The notes under the pieces were generated by a model. It did no database searches. It saw only the letters and a program-made list of their open reading frames with translations, and was not told the DNA's origin. Of a DNA stretch of 64,000 nucleotides, positions 1 to 8,999 are shown piece after piece. The stretch comes from Alphaproteobacteria bacterium (GTDB lineage Bacteria > Pseudomonadota > Alphaproteobacteria > Rhizobiales > Beijerinckiaceae), in NCBI GenBank assembly GCA_021325385.1, contig JAJPHH010000139.1:1-64000 (forward strand), read 5' to 3'. The first letter of the stretch is position 1. Each line of letters opens with the position of its first letter. Position numbers and translations under genes: made by a program.

Positions 1-321
1 GTCATCGCGCGCCTTTGCATGCTGCCGGCGCTGATGCTGATGCGCGGCGTCGAGGAGCTCGCCAGCCTGGAAGAGTCGCGCGAACTCGCAAAGGTCCCGC
101 CGGACGAGTTGCGCATAGACTTGATCAATGCGATCGAGTCGCTTTCGCCGTCGCATCGCGAAGTGCTGCTGCTGCGCGATCTCGAAGATCTGACGATTTG
201 GGAAATCGCCGGGCGGCTCGGGGTGACGCGCGAAGCGGCCAAAAGCCGCCTGCGCCGCGCCCGCGCGCTGGTGCGCGAATACCTGCTCGGCGCGAAGGAC
301 GGCGGACGAGACAGCGCATGA
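1..321 (+). CDS. ECF-family RNA polymerase sigma factor, C-terminal part (5' truncated by window edge)
   Basis: Open frame from base 1; sigma-70 region 4 signature ALSPSHREVLLLRDLEDLTIWEIAGRLGVTREAAKSRLRRAR. Confidence 0.85.
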   Translation, partial: VIARLCMLPALMLMRGVEELASLEESRELAKVPPDELRIDLINAIESLSPSHREVLLLRDLEDLTIWEIAGRLGVTREAAKSRLRRARALVREYLLGAKDGGRDSA

Positions 322-581
322 ATTACTTTCGTCGGGCCGGGATGTTCGGGAGCGCCTTCCTGAGCGCGCACCTGATGCGCGGCGCGGCCGCGGCGGCGCT
401 CCTGGCTTGGGCCATCGTCCACCAGACCGGGCGCCCTTCGCTATCCTTGGGCGCGGGCGTCGCCGCCCTCGTCGCGCTTCGCGGATGTCCGATATGCTGG
501 ACGATGGGCCTGGTCGAGACGCTGTCGCAAGTCCGTCGCGATTCGACCGCTGAACGCGCAAATCGGTCATGGCTGCATTGA
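318..581 (+). CDS. Small membrane protein with RGCPICW motif, translationally coupled (ATGA) to the sigma factor
   Basis: ATG at 318 overlaps the sigma stop (ATGA); hydrophobic segments; GCPICWTMGLVETL near the C-terminus. Confidence 0.6.
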   Translation: MNYFRRAGMFGSAFLSAHLMRGAAAAALLAWAIVHQTGRPSLSLGAGVAALVALRGCPICWTMGLVETLSQVRRDSTAERANRSWLH

Positions 582-641
582 GGTTCGGACAGGTTGAGAT
601 TACGCGTCGCGAGTTTCGGCTGCCGGTCGTGGGAGCACGCC

Positions 642-1148
642 ATGTCGAAAGCAATCGCCGTCCTGGGCTCCGCTCTGTTCTTCGTCATTGCGCCGTTGAC
701 GCTGGCAGGTTTCATCCCCTGGTGGGTCACACACTGGGAATTTCGGCCAGCTTTTTTCGGCCTCGATCCGACCCGCAGCCTGGGCGGCGTATTGATCATC
801 GCCGGAGCGCCCGGAATTGTGGATTCTTTCGCCCGTTTTGCGTTGGAGGGGCTGGGGACGCCCGCGCCGATCGCGCCGCCACAAAAGCTCGTCGTGACCG
901 GCCTTTATCGCTACGTGCGGAATCCGATCTACATCGCGCTCGTCGCCGTCATTTTTGGTCAAGCGCTCTTGTTCGGCGACTTGCCTCTTCTCTGGTACGG
1001 CGCGCTACTCTGGCTTTTTTTCCATGTCTGGGTGGTGACGATCGAAGAACCGACGCTCGAGCAAACATTCGGCGCGGAATACGAGAGCTTTCGGATCAAT
1101 GTGCCGCGCTGGATTCCGCGGTCGACGCCATGGCGGGCCGCCGCGTGA
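642..1148 (+). CDS. Isoprenylcysteine/phospholipid methyltransferase-like integral membrane protein
   Basis: GLYRYVRNPIYIALVAVIFGQALLFG...EEPTLEQTFGAEYESFRINVPRWIPR, typical of the ICMT/PEMT-like family. Confidence 0.8.
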   Translation: MSKAIAVLGSALFFVIAPLTLAGFIPWWVTHWEFRPAFFGLDPTRSLGGVLIIAGAPGIVDSFARFALEGLGTPAPIAPPQKLVVTGLYRYVRNPIYIALVAVIFGQALLFGDLPLLWYGALLWLFFHVWVVTIEEPTLEQTFGAEYESFRINVPRWIPRSTPWRAAA

Positions 1149-1188
1149 TCACGCCGCCCGAGGCCGGAAGACCCTGCTCATGCGGCCG

Positions 1189-2151
1189 TCAATAAAGCGG
1201 AGCGGAGGACAGCGAGCCGTCGACGTCTTTCGCCAAGTTGCCGTCGACGATGTTGTCGCCGAGACTGTACACTGTACCCCCGTAGATTCCGACGCCCGTA
1301 TTGTTGCCTGTCGCCACCGTTTGACCGACCCGGATGACGCCGTAACTGGTCGCCTCCAAGCCATAGGTATTGTTGGCCGCGGTCGAATTGCGCACGATCA
1401 CCGTCATCCCGGCGCCGCTGGCCGTCGAGGTTGCGGCGACCCCAGCGCCGGCATTATTGGCCAACGCGCTGTTCAGCACCGTCACTTTGATTGCCGACGA
1501 AGCCGAATAGGAGCCGTCGGCGATAAGGCCGTTGGCGTTATTGACGATGGCGGCGCGATCGATTTCGCCGCTCGGCGAGCCGCCGCTTTGCGGGATGACG
1601 TAAACGCCGGCAACCCCGTTATCGGAGATGAGCGTATCGGAAATATTGAAGGTCGAGAAGAAAAGCGTCGCCGCGCCGGGACGGATGTTGATCCCGGCAT
1701 TGGTGAAGTTCCGAACCACGCAATTCACGACCGACAGCGAGCCCGCTGTATTGAACGTGACGCCGTTGGCCGCGATCTTGGCGCCCTCGATCGTCAGGCC
1801 GCGCAAATGGACAGCGTCCGTCGTACCGGCATTGATGGTGATCGCGTCAGCGCCCGAGCCCGCCTGCACCCCCGCCTCGCCGACGCCGTCATTGACGATG
1901 CTGATCGCCTTGGTGATGGTCAGCGCGCCATAGCCGGCGGGATCGAGCACGTCGATCTCGCCGCCGGCCGCGGTTTGGGTGATCGCGTAAGCGAAGGTCC
2001 GGCAGGGCGAAGCCAGCGAGCACGAACCGGAATCGCCGCCCTTGCCGGACACCCATGTCCGCGTCGGCAGCGCGTTCGCCGGCGAAGAAAGCGGCGCGCC
2101 CATGACGAAAAGCGCCGCAGCGAGCGAAAGGCGACCATATCTGACCATCAC
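1189..2151 (-). CDS. Secreted right-handed parallel beta-helix protein, paralog 1
   Basis: Signal peptide, RTWVSGKGGDSGSCSLASPCRTFAYAITQT, then NxxG-rich beta-helix repeats. Confidence 0.8.
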   Translation of the reverse strand: MMVRYGRLSLAAALFVMGAPLSSPANALPTRTWVSGKGGDSGSCSLASPCRTFAYAITQTAAGGEIDVLDPAGYGALTITKAISIVNDGVGEAGVQAGSGADAITINAGTTDAVHLRGLTIEGAKIAANGVTFNTAGSLSVVNCVVRNFTNAGINIRPGAATLFFSTFNISDTLISDNGVAGVYVIPQSGGSPSGEIDRAAIVNNANGLIADGSYSASSAIKVTVLNSALANNAGAGVAATSTASGAGMTVIVRNSTAANNTYGLEATSYGVIRVGQTVATGNNTGVGIYGGTVYSLGDNIVDGNLAKDVDGSLSSAPLY

Positions 2152-2225
2152 GACCTTCCTTGAAAGAGCTGAACCAAGGACGAGCGAAAGCTTTTGGCGA
2201 ACGCCGCCGCGCTGGGCGGGCGCGC

Positions 2226-3209
2226 CTATTGCTTCGTCCCGGTTGAGAGAGAGCCGGATACGTTCGTCGTATTGCCGGTGACGTCATTGTCGAGATAGCT
2301 GTAGACCGTGCTGGCCTGATCGACGACAATTCCGGCATAATTGCCGCTCGCCTCCGAATTCGCCAGGCGCAGAATGGCCGGCCCGGAAGTCTGAAAGGCG
2401 TAGGCGCTGTCGTCGGAACTCGTGTTGCGCACGTTGACCGACGTCTGGCCCGCCGAGGCGGCGGAGACGAGCAGTCCGGCGCCGGTGCTGGCAAAGCTAT
2501 TGCTGGTGTTGGTGGCGATCGAGCTGTTGACGATCGTCACGTTGACCGGCGACGAAGCCGTGTCGGCGCCGTCGACCTTGACGCCGGTCGGATTGTTGAT
2601 CGCCTTCACGTGATCCATGACGCCCTTGACGGCGCCGGGATCTTGCGGCTGAACCAATATGCCGATTGCGCCATTGTCCGATACGAGCAAATCCTTCAGA
2701 AAGAACATCGCGCCGTTGGTCGGCGCGATGTCGACGCCATTGTCGGTGAAATTGCGCACCACGCAATTGACCACGGTGAGCGAAGCGCCGCTATTGTACT
2801 GAATTCCCGTATTGCTGATTTTAGCGCCCTCGATCGTGAGGCCGCGAAGCTGGATCACGTCAGACGCGCCGGCATTGATCGTGATCGCCGCGCCGCCCGA
2901 TCCCGCCTGAACGCCGGCCTCGCCGACGCCGTCATTGACGATGCTGATCGATTGCGTGATCGTCAGCGCGCCGTAGCCGGCCGGGTCGAGCACGTCGATC
3001 TCGCCGCCCGCCGCGGTCTGGGCGATCGCGTAAGCGAAGGTTCGACAAGGCGAAGCGAGCGAGCAGGAGCCGGAATCGCTCCCCTTGCCGGACACCCAGG
3101 TTCGCGTCGGCAGCGCCGAAGCGAGCGCGGCGAACGACGCGAACGTCAAGATCACGCCGGCGGAAACGGCCAGCAAGCTCGATTTCGTCATTTTTTGTCT
3201 GCTCCCCAA
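2226..3209 (-). CDS. Secreted right-handed parallel beta-helix protein, paralog 2
   Basis: N-terminal half closely similar to the 1189-2151 product (RTWVSGKGSDSGSCSLASPCRTFAYAIAQTAAGGEIDVLDPAGYGALTIT). Confidence 0.8.
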   Translation of the reverse strand: MGSRQKMTKSSLLAVSAGVILTFASFAALASALPTRTWVSGKGSDSGSCSLASPCRTFAYAIAQTAAGGEIDVLDPAGYGALTITQSISIVNDGVGEAGVQAGSGGAAITINAGASDVIQLRGLTIEGAKISNTGIQYNSGASLTVVNCVVRNFTDNGVDIAPTNGAMFFLKDLLVSDNGAIGILVQPQDPGAVKGVMDHVKAINNPTGVKVDGADTASSPVNVTIVNSSIATNTSNSFASTGAGLLVSAASAGQTSVNVRNTSSDDSAYAFQTSGPAILRLANSEASGNYAGIVVDQASTVYSYLDNDVTGNTTNVSGSLSTGTKQ

Positions 3210-3224
3210 AGAATGAAGCGGGCG

Positions 3225-4196
3225 CTACTGCAACGGCGTCGAGTTCAGCTCGGTGATGCCGATATTCGGTCCGTTGAGGAAGAAGCTGTTGTCGCCGTTC
3301 GTGTTCACCTGGCTGTAGCCGCCAGGCGGGCCGCTCGGCTGGGGAATGGAGGCCAAGTTCGTGTTGGCGACGAAGCTCGAATGGTTGAGCAGCAGAAAGC
3401 AGTAGAACGCGCTGACGGAAAAGCCGATCGCATTGTTGCTCAGCGTCGAGTTCCTCAATATCGCGTTCGCCGTGGTTCCGATCGTTCCATTGAAGGAGCT
3501 CGTCAGAGCAAGGCCGGCGCCTTTGTTGTTCGCAATCGTGCTGTCCGCGATCGTCGCGATGACGGGAATCATGGCGTTTTCGCCGTCGATATAGACGCCG
3601 TACTGGTTATTGTCGGCCGCGACCCGCGTGATATTGCCCTTCGCCCCGCTTGCCGATCCTTGCGGCACGATGAAGACGCCGACGCCGCCATTGTCGGAGA
3701 CCCGCGTGTCGGCGATATCGAACGTCATCGGAGCGCTGCTCGGCGTGATGTCGACGCCGTCGCCGACAAAATGCCGGATGACGGAATTGACGAGGGTCAG
3801 CGAAGCGCCGGTATGGAATTGTACGCCGTCTCCGCCCGCGCCGGCGCCTTCGATCGTCAGTCCGGACAAATAGACCGCGTCCGAAGCGCCGGCGTTGATC
3901 GTGATCGCCGTTGCGCCGGCGGCGGCCTGGACGCCGGCCACCGATCCGCCCTCGTTGACGATGCTGATCGCCCGGTCGATGTTGAACGCGCCGTAGCCCG
4001 CGCTGTCGAGCACGTCGATCTCGCCGCCCGAACTGGTCTTGGCGATCGCGCCGGCGAAGGTGCGGCAAGGCGCGGCGCGCGAACAGGCGTTCGAATCGCT
4101 GCCCTGCGAGGAGACGAAGGTGCGACTGGCCTGCGCATGGGCCGAGGCGGACGACAATCCGACGAATAAAGTCAATAAGAAGAAAAATCTGCCCAT
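3225..4196 (-). CDS. Secreted right-handed parallel beta-helix protein, paralog 3
   Basis: Signal peptide, RTFVSSQGSDSNACSRAAPCRTFAGAIAKTSSGGEIDVLDSAGYGAFNID; beta-helix repeats. Confidence 0.8.
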   Translation of the reverse strand: MGRFFFLLTLFVGLSSASAHAQASRTFVSSQGSDSNACSRAAPCRTFAGAIAKTSSGGEIDVLDSAGYGAFNIDRAISIVNEGGSVAGVQAAAGATAITINAGASDAVYLSGLTIEGAGAGGDGVQFHTGASLTLVNSVIRHFVGDGVDITPSSAPMTFDIADTRVSDNGGVGVFIVPQGSASGAKGNITRVAADNNQYGVYIDGENAMIPVIATIADSTIANNKGAGLALTSSFNGTIGTTANAILRNSTLSNNAIGFSVSAFYCFLLLNHSSFVANTNLASIPQPSGPPGGYSQVNTNGDNSFFLNGPNIGITELNSTPLQ

Positions 4197-4416
4197 TTTC
4201 GCGCCACAGTGCTGATTGCGCAGCCGTTAGTACCTGGCGGGACTCGCCAGGCGCCGGCCGACGCACTTCCTTAGCGGCGTAACAACCGGCTGTCTTGGCG
4301 CTACGCGAAATCCGCCTTTGCAATACGCGCAATGACTGTTAATAAACGCTCGCCTTTCGCGAAGGGCTTTGGGCGGCCCGAGCGGCGCATATCAGTACGA
4401 TCTGGGGGGATCGCTG

Positions 4417-5388
4417 ATGAGCAAATTGCAGACCATGAATTGGACGAGTCCGTCGCCGGACGACCGCCGCCTGTTTCGCCAATGGATGGAGGAATTTGCT
4501 CGGGCGGTGTTGCGTTTCGAACTCTCGGCGCCGTCCCGAGATCCGGTCACGATCAACCAGTGGGTCGGGCAGCTCGGCGCATTGACCATGACCGGTTGTA
4601 CGGCGACCCCCTATCTGGTGTCGCGCGACGCGAAAATCGCCGCTGACGACGAGGACGCCTTCGCCTTCATCTTTCCACGGCGCGCTCGCCTTTACCTCAA
4701 ACATCGAGGCTTCGAAGGAGAGCTCGCCGAAAACCAGCCTTGCCTGCTGCGCATCAGCGAGCCGAGCGTCAATGGATCGCGGCAGCCGTCGGATGCGATC
4801 GCGGTCGTATTTCGCGCCGACCTGCTTCGTCAGCGGATCGGCAATATTGACGGCCCGATTCCGCCGGCGCTGCCGCCGGACGCCTCCGCGATACGTCTGC
4901 TGAGGGATTATGCAGCGCTCGCGGAACGGGAGCTCGCGGGGGAAGACGAGGCGCTCGAGCGCGCCATGGCGAACCATCTCGTCGATCTGGCCGCGCTCGT
5001 CTTCGCGCCTTCGAGCGACAACAAGGAGCACGTCAGGCAAGGCGGCCTCAAGGCGTTGCGGCGCGACGCCGTCCTGAAATATCTGGCCAGGAAATTCGCC
5101 GATCCGAGCATCAATCTCGCCGAGACTGCCGCTTTCTTGGGCCTGTCGTCGCGGTACGTGCAACTCCTGCTCGAGGAATCCGGTACGACTTTCTCCGCCA
5201 AGTTGAAGGAAATGCGCATGGCCCATGCGCGCGCGATGCTTTCCGACAGGCGCTATGACGGGCTGCGCATCGCCGACATCGCGTTCGAGTCCGGCTTTTC
5301 GGACATCTCGTCGTTCAATCGGGCTTTTCGCAAAGAGACGGGGGACACGCCGAGCGCGATCCGCGCGGCGCGGCGCGCTCCGTCCTAA
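4417..5388 (+). CDS. AraC-family transcriptional regulator
   Basis: C-terminal double HTH: LRIADIAFESGFSDISSFNRAFRKETGDTPSAIR; start chosen at MSKLQTMNW. Confidence 0.85.
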   Translation: MSKLQTMNWTSPSPDDRRLFRQWMEEFARAVLRFELSAPSRDPVTINQWVGQLGALTMTGCTATPYLVSRDAKIAADDEDAFAFIFPRRARLYLKHRGFEGELAENQPCLLRISEPSVNGSRQPSDAIAVVFRADLLRQRIGNIDGPIPPALPPDASAIRLLRDYAALAERELAGEDEALERAMANHLVDLAALVFAPSSDNKEHVRQGGLKALRRDAVLKYLARKFADPSINLAETAAFLGLSSRYVQLLLEESGTTFSAKLKEMRMAHARAMLSDRRYDGLRIADIAFESGFSDISSFNRAFRKETGDTPSAIRAARRAPS

Positions 5389-6983
5389 GCCTCGACGAGG
5401 AAGTCGGCGAGCCGCTCCTTGACCGGGCTGGGCTTCTCCGCGACGGGGAAACGCAGGCGCGGCCGCGCGGTCAGATGCGGAACCCGGAACGGATCGAAAC
5501 ATTCGGCGAGCTTCTCGAGATAGAGGAGCTCCTCCTTGCTGCGCAGGTCGAAACGCGCGAAGCGCTTCTGGCCCTCGGCGAAGTCGGCGTCCGAAATCGC
5601 CTCTTCGGCGTAGTCGATCCAGGGCGAACTCTTCTGACTGCGGTCGAAACCGGCGCCGACATGGAGCGGCGACTTGCGGCGCACGCGGATCGCCTCGGGA
5701 AGCGCCGGATGCAGCGCCCACAGGCTGCGCAGCGGCTGCTTGCCCTGCGGCGCGCCGTCCGGGCCCCGCACCAGGTCCGCCGCGCCGAGGCCGAGCGCGT
5801 ATCCGGCGACGGCGCGATCGAGAAACGGCTCGCGCGTCTCGAGGCCGAACCGCATCGAGGCGCGGTCGAGCCGCTGCAGATTGGTGCGGTGCATGTCGGC
5901 GAGGCATTGATCGCGCACGAACGCGCCGGCCGCGTCGCCTTGGTCGTAAGCCCATTCGAGCGGCGCGTAGCCGGCGAACAATTCGTCCGCGCCCTCGCCC
6001 GCCAGCGCGACGCGATGCCCGTCTTGGGCGATGCGTTCGGCGATGAGGCAAGTGCAGGACGCGTCCCGCACAACGCTCGGCTCGAACGTCTCGACCGTCG
6101 CGACCACCGCGCCGATCCGCGCGCCGATATCCGCCGTCTCGTCGAAAGCGACGCGGCGCAGATCGAAACCGGTCGCCTCGGCATAGGCCGCGGCGTAGCG
6201 GTGGTCCGGCGCGCGATCGTCGCCCAGGAAGTAGCCGGGAAGGTTCGGCCGGATCTGGCGCGCGTAATGCGCGATCAATGTCGAATCGACGCCGCCGCTG
6301 AACATCAGCGCGCAAGGCAGGTCGGGCGGCAGGCGCGAATGGACGGCCGCCGCCAGCAGCCGGTCGAGCTTTTTCGGATCATGATCGATGCGCGGCCGCG
6401 GCGGGCCGCCGAACGGCGCGGCGAAGCGCAGCACCGTCTTTCGCGTCAAGAGATGGCCCGGCGGCAGCAGCATCACGTCGCCCGGCGCCGAGGCCAAAAG
6501 CGGCCGCATTTCCGAGCAGAACAGCGCGCCCGATCCGGACTGGATGAGATAGAGCGGCTTGACGCCGAACGGATCGCGCGCGGCCAGGAACTCGCCATTG
6601 GCGGCGTCGAGCGCGACGAAAGCGTACATGCCGCTCAGCCGTTCGAGCGCTTGCGGCCCCCAGACCCGCAAGGAGGAGGCCAGGACTTCGGTGTCGGACT
6701 CGGTGCGAAACTTGACGCCGCGCGCTTCCAGCTCGCGCCTCAGCTCGAGGTGATTGTAGATCTCGCCATTGAAAGAGACGAGGACGCGGCCGTCGAACGA
6801 AGCTTGCGGCTGGACGGCGCGCTCGGCGTCGACGATCCTCAGCCGCCTCGTGCCCATGGCGCAGTCTTTGCGCGGGCTGACGATCGGATCGTCGACATCG
6901 CCGCGATGGGCGAGGCCCCTGACCAGGCGGCGAACCGAGGCCTCCGCATCCTCCCAATCGACCGCAACCGCTATGCCGCACAT
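5385..6983 (-). CDS. asnB: Asparagine synthase (glutamine-hydrolysing), AsnB type
   Basis: N-terminal MCGIAV class-II glutamine amidotransferase, SFNGEIYNHLELR, and MFSGGVDSTLIA PP-loop. Confidence 0.9.
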   Translation of the reverse strand: MCGIAVAVDWEDAEASVRRLVRGLAHRGDVDDPIVSPRKDCAMGTRRLRIVDAERAVQPQASFDGRVLVSFNGEIYNHLELRRELEARGVKFRTESDTEVLASSLRVWGPQALERLSGMYAFVALDAANGEFLAARDPFGVKPLYLIQSGSGALFCSEMRPLLASAPGDVMLLPPGHLLTRKTVLRFAAPFGGPPRPRIDHDPKKLDRLLAAAVHSRLPPDLPCALMFSGGVDSTLIAHYARQIRPNLPGYFLGDDRAPDHRYAAAYAEATGFDLRRVAFDETADIGARIGAVVATVETFEPSVVRDASCTCLIAERIAQDGHRVALAGEGADELFAGYAPLEWAYDQGDAAGAFVRDQCLADMHRTNLQRLDRASMRFGLETREPFLDRAVAGYALGLGAADLVRGPDGAPQGKQPLRSLWALHPALPEAIRVRRKSPLHVGAGFDRSQKSSPWIDYAEEAISDADFAEGQKRFARFDLRSKEELLYLEKLAECFDPFRVPHLTARPRLRFPVAEKPSPVKERLADFLVEA

Positions 6984-7219
6984 TCAGCTCGCCCCTCCAG
7001 GTTTGGCGGGCTTATTAGCCGCGCTGGAGCTTGGGCGGGGCTGGACTGGCGCCTTCTGCGGCCGGGGCGGGCCGGCGACGCGCCGGGCAGGCGCGCTTGC
7101 GCCGAACCTGAAAGGACCTCTGCGCCGCAACGCAGCATCTCGCGAACGTGACTGGTCCGAACCCTGCCGCGCATGCGATTCTCTCCGCTCCGCCCGGCTT
7201 GCGGAACGGAGCTTGGACC

Positions 7220-7471
7220 ATGACCGCGCATCCTCGTTTTCTCGGCGTCTTCGACGACGGCGACACCCAGATCATGGGCGAGGCTTATGCGATCGTCTGC
7301 GACGTGCTGCAGGCGCGCGGCGACAGCGCCGCCGACCGCGCGCTGCGCTTGGAGATCGCCGCGGCCATGGTCGAAGCGGCGGCCGACGCCCAAATCGCCG
7401 ACCCGCGCGCCCTGGCGCAGGCGACGATCGACCTCGTCCGTGTCGACGCGATCGAGTTCGATTTTAGCTGA
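7220..7471 (+). CDS. Hypothetical protein (83 aa)
   Basis: MTAHPRFLGVFDDGDTQIMGEAYAIVCDVLQARGDSAADRALRLEIAAAMVEAAADAQ; plausible codon use, no family recognised. Confidence 0.5.
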   Translation: MTAHPRFLGVFDDGDTQIMGEAYAIVCDVLQARGDSAADRALRLEIAAAMVEAAADAQIADPRALAQATIDLVRVDAIEFDFS

Positions 7472-7480
7472 AGCCCGGCG

Positions 7481-7696
7481 TCACGCCCGCCGCGCGCGCT
7501 CCCAGCGGTGAATGACCTGGAGCTGGCTGCGTATGCGGGCGCGGCGGCGGCGGCGAAGAATGTCGGCGAAGAACCGCGTGATTTTAGCCCACAATCCCCG
7601 TTTCGGGGCGGGCGGCCTGGCGCTCCCGGCCGTGCGCCGCACGGGTTTGAAAGGCAGGATGTCGGCTTCGGCGGCGGGGCGCATGGGAGTTCTCAT
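7481..7696 (-). CDS. Hypothetical small basic protein
   Basis: 71-aa ORF MRTPMRPAAEADILPFKPVRR...LRRRRRARIRSQLQVIHRWE; convergent to the upstream ORF. Confidence 0.4.
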   Translation of the reverse strand: MRTPMRPAAEADILPFKPVRRTAGSARPPAPKRGLWAKITRFFADILRRRRRARIRSQLQVIHRWERARRA

Positions 7697-7843
7697 GAAA
7701 GACGGACCGCGCCTAGCAACGCGCGGCCGAACGATCCGGTTCCTCCGAGCACAAAAGGCGCGACCGCCCGCGATCGATTTGGGCCGCGGCGCAGCGGCCG
7801 GCCCCCGGCGCAGACCGCCTCGGCGAAAGTACCGCCATATAAA

Positions 7844-7875
7844 TTCGGCCTCGCCGGGCTACCAGCGAGGCCGAA
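7844..7875. other. Perfect 11-bp inverted repeat (hairpin) TTCGGCCTCGC-N10-GCGAGGCCGAA
   Basis: Stems at 7844-7854 and 7865-7875 are exact reverse complements; no clear T-tract. Confidence 0.6.
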
Positions 7876-7998
7876 AGTTTGACGCGTGTCGGGCTTGCGG
7901 GGGAGGGACGCAGCCCTGAGCGTCTGGCCGAATAACTTTCTCGCGCCGGCCAAAGTTCTTCAGCCGACGTTCACAGAACCGCGACCGGCGGCCGTGGA

Positions 7999-8292
7999 TT
8001 ACGGGACTTGCTCGACGATTTTCTTGAACTCGGCGAGGGTGAAGGCGCGGAGCGTCTTGCCGTTCACGTTGCCGAGCTTGCCGACGCCGAGGGCGAGCGC
8101 GGCGAGGCTCTCTTCGTCCGGCGCCTCGATGACGGTCATGATGTCGTATTCGCCCTGGAGATAGAGCAGTTCTTTCACCTTGATCCCCGCCTTGGCGGCC
8201 TGCGCCTTGAAGGCCTCGGCCCGTTTCGGCGCGTCCTTGATCGTCTGGTAGCCTTGCGGCGTGAAATTCCCGAGCGTGACAAAGAGCGGCAT
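7999..8292 (-). CDS. GYD domain-containing protein
   Basis: MPLFVTLGNFTPQGYQTIKDAPKRAEAFKAQAAKAGIKVKELLYLQGEYDIMTVIEAPDEES. Confidence 0.85.
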   Translation of the reverse strand: MPLFVTLGNFTPQGYQTIKDAPKRAEAFKAQAAKAGIKVKELLYLQGEYDIMTVIEAPDEESLAALALGVGKLGNVNGKTLRAFTLAEFKKIVEQVP

Positions 8293-8612
8293 GGCGTTTC
8301 CTTCCCATTGGGCCGGGAAGTCTTGTCAGGCGAAGCGCCGGCTGGCCCAGCGCGCGCGGCGCCCGCTAGCCCACTCCATCAGCTTTGGCCCGCGCCGGCA
8401 ATGGGCGGGGCGCGATGCGTTTGGACGAGGCTCGGCGCTCCGGAGCGCGGCGACAAGCGCCGAGGCGGCGCGCGGAGGAGTCCGGGGTGCCTCGCCGTGG
8501 CGCGACGTACCGATGATGTACTCTTAGCTTGCCGTGGCGAGGCGACCGCGAAGCGGCTTGGGCTTGACGGCGAGCCGGGTCATAGCCTCAGCATAAGGCG
8601 CGTGAACCGCCC

Positions 8613-8999
8613 TCAATAATCGTCTTCCGGCCATTGATCATTCGACTCCGCATGGAACGCGCCCGGCTCCTCCTTGAACCCCGCCGGCGGCCGGCCGGCG
8701 CGCAACGTCGCCGCCTTGACGATCTCGACCGCGCTCAGCGCCGTCGCCAAGCCGGCGGCGGAGAGCCCCTCCTCCGCCCGCTTTTCCTCGAGCGCGCGCT
8801 CGGCGTCTTCGAGCCCGCGCCGAATCGCGGCGGCGATGTCGGGATTGGCGCTGGCGGAGAGCCGCGCCAGGACATGGGCGAGCACGGTGCGGAGCGCCAG
8901 CGATTCCGCCGCCAGGCGACGGATTTCGTCTTCGAGTTCGTCGAGGCCTTCTATCGTCATCGCATCCTCTCTCGCGCGCGCGAAGGAAGCTTGCTTCAC
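8613..8999 (-). CDS. Hypothetical protein
   Basis: ORF with helical composition (LDELEDEIRRLAAESLALRTVLAHVLARL); start may be the internal Met at 8960. Confidence 0.5.
   Translation of the reverse strand: MKQASFARAREDAMTIEGLDELEDEIRRLAAESLALRTVLAHVLARLSASANPDIAAAIRRGLEDAERALEEKRAEEGLSAAGLATALSAVEIVKAATLRAGRPPAGFKEEPGAFHAESNDQWPEDDY

Noticed and set aside
2610-4169. 519-aa plus-strand ORF across beta-helix paralogs 2 and 3
   Set aside because: Repeats such as VDAI..H.AIDHGER/VEHVDLAARRGLGDR simply mirror duplicated antisense sequence; no start context or domain.
5475-7151. 558-aa plus-strand ORF antisense to asnB, and the 658-aa minus-strand ORF 4339-6315
   Set aside because: Both are GC-driven shadow frames overlapping well-supported asnB and AraC genes.
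7844-7875. Intrinsic terminator
   Set aside because: Perfect 11-bp stem but no following T-run on either strand; listed only as an inverted repeat.
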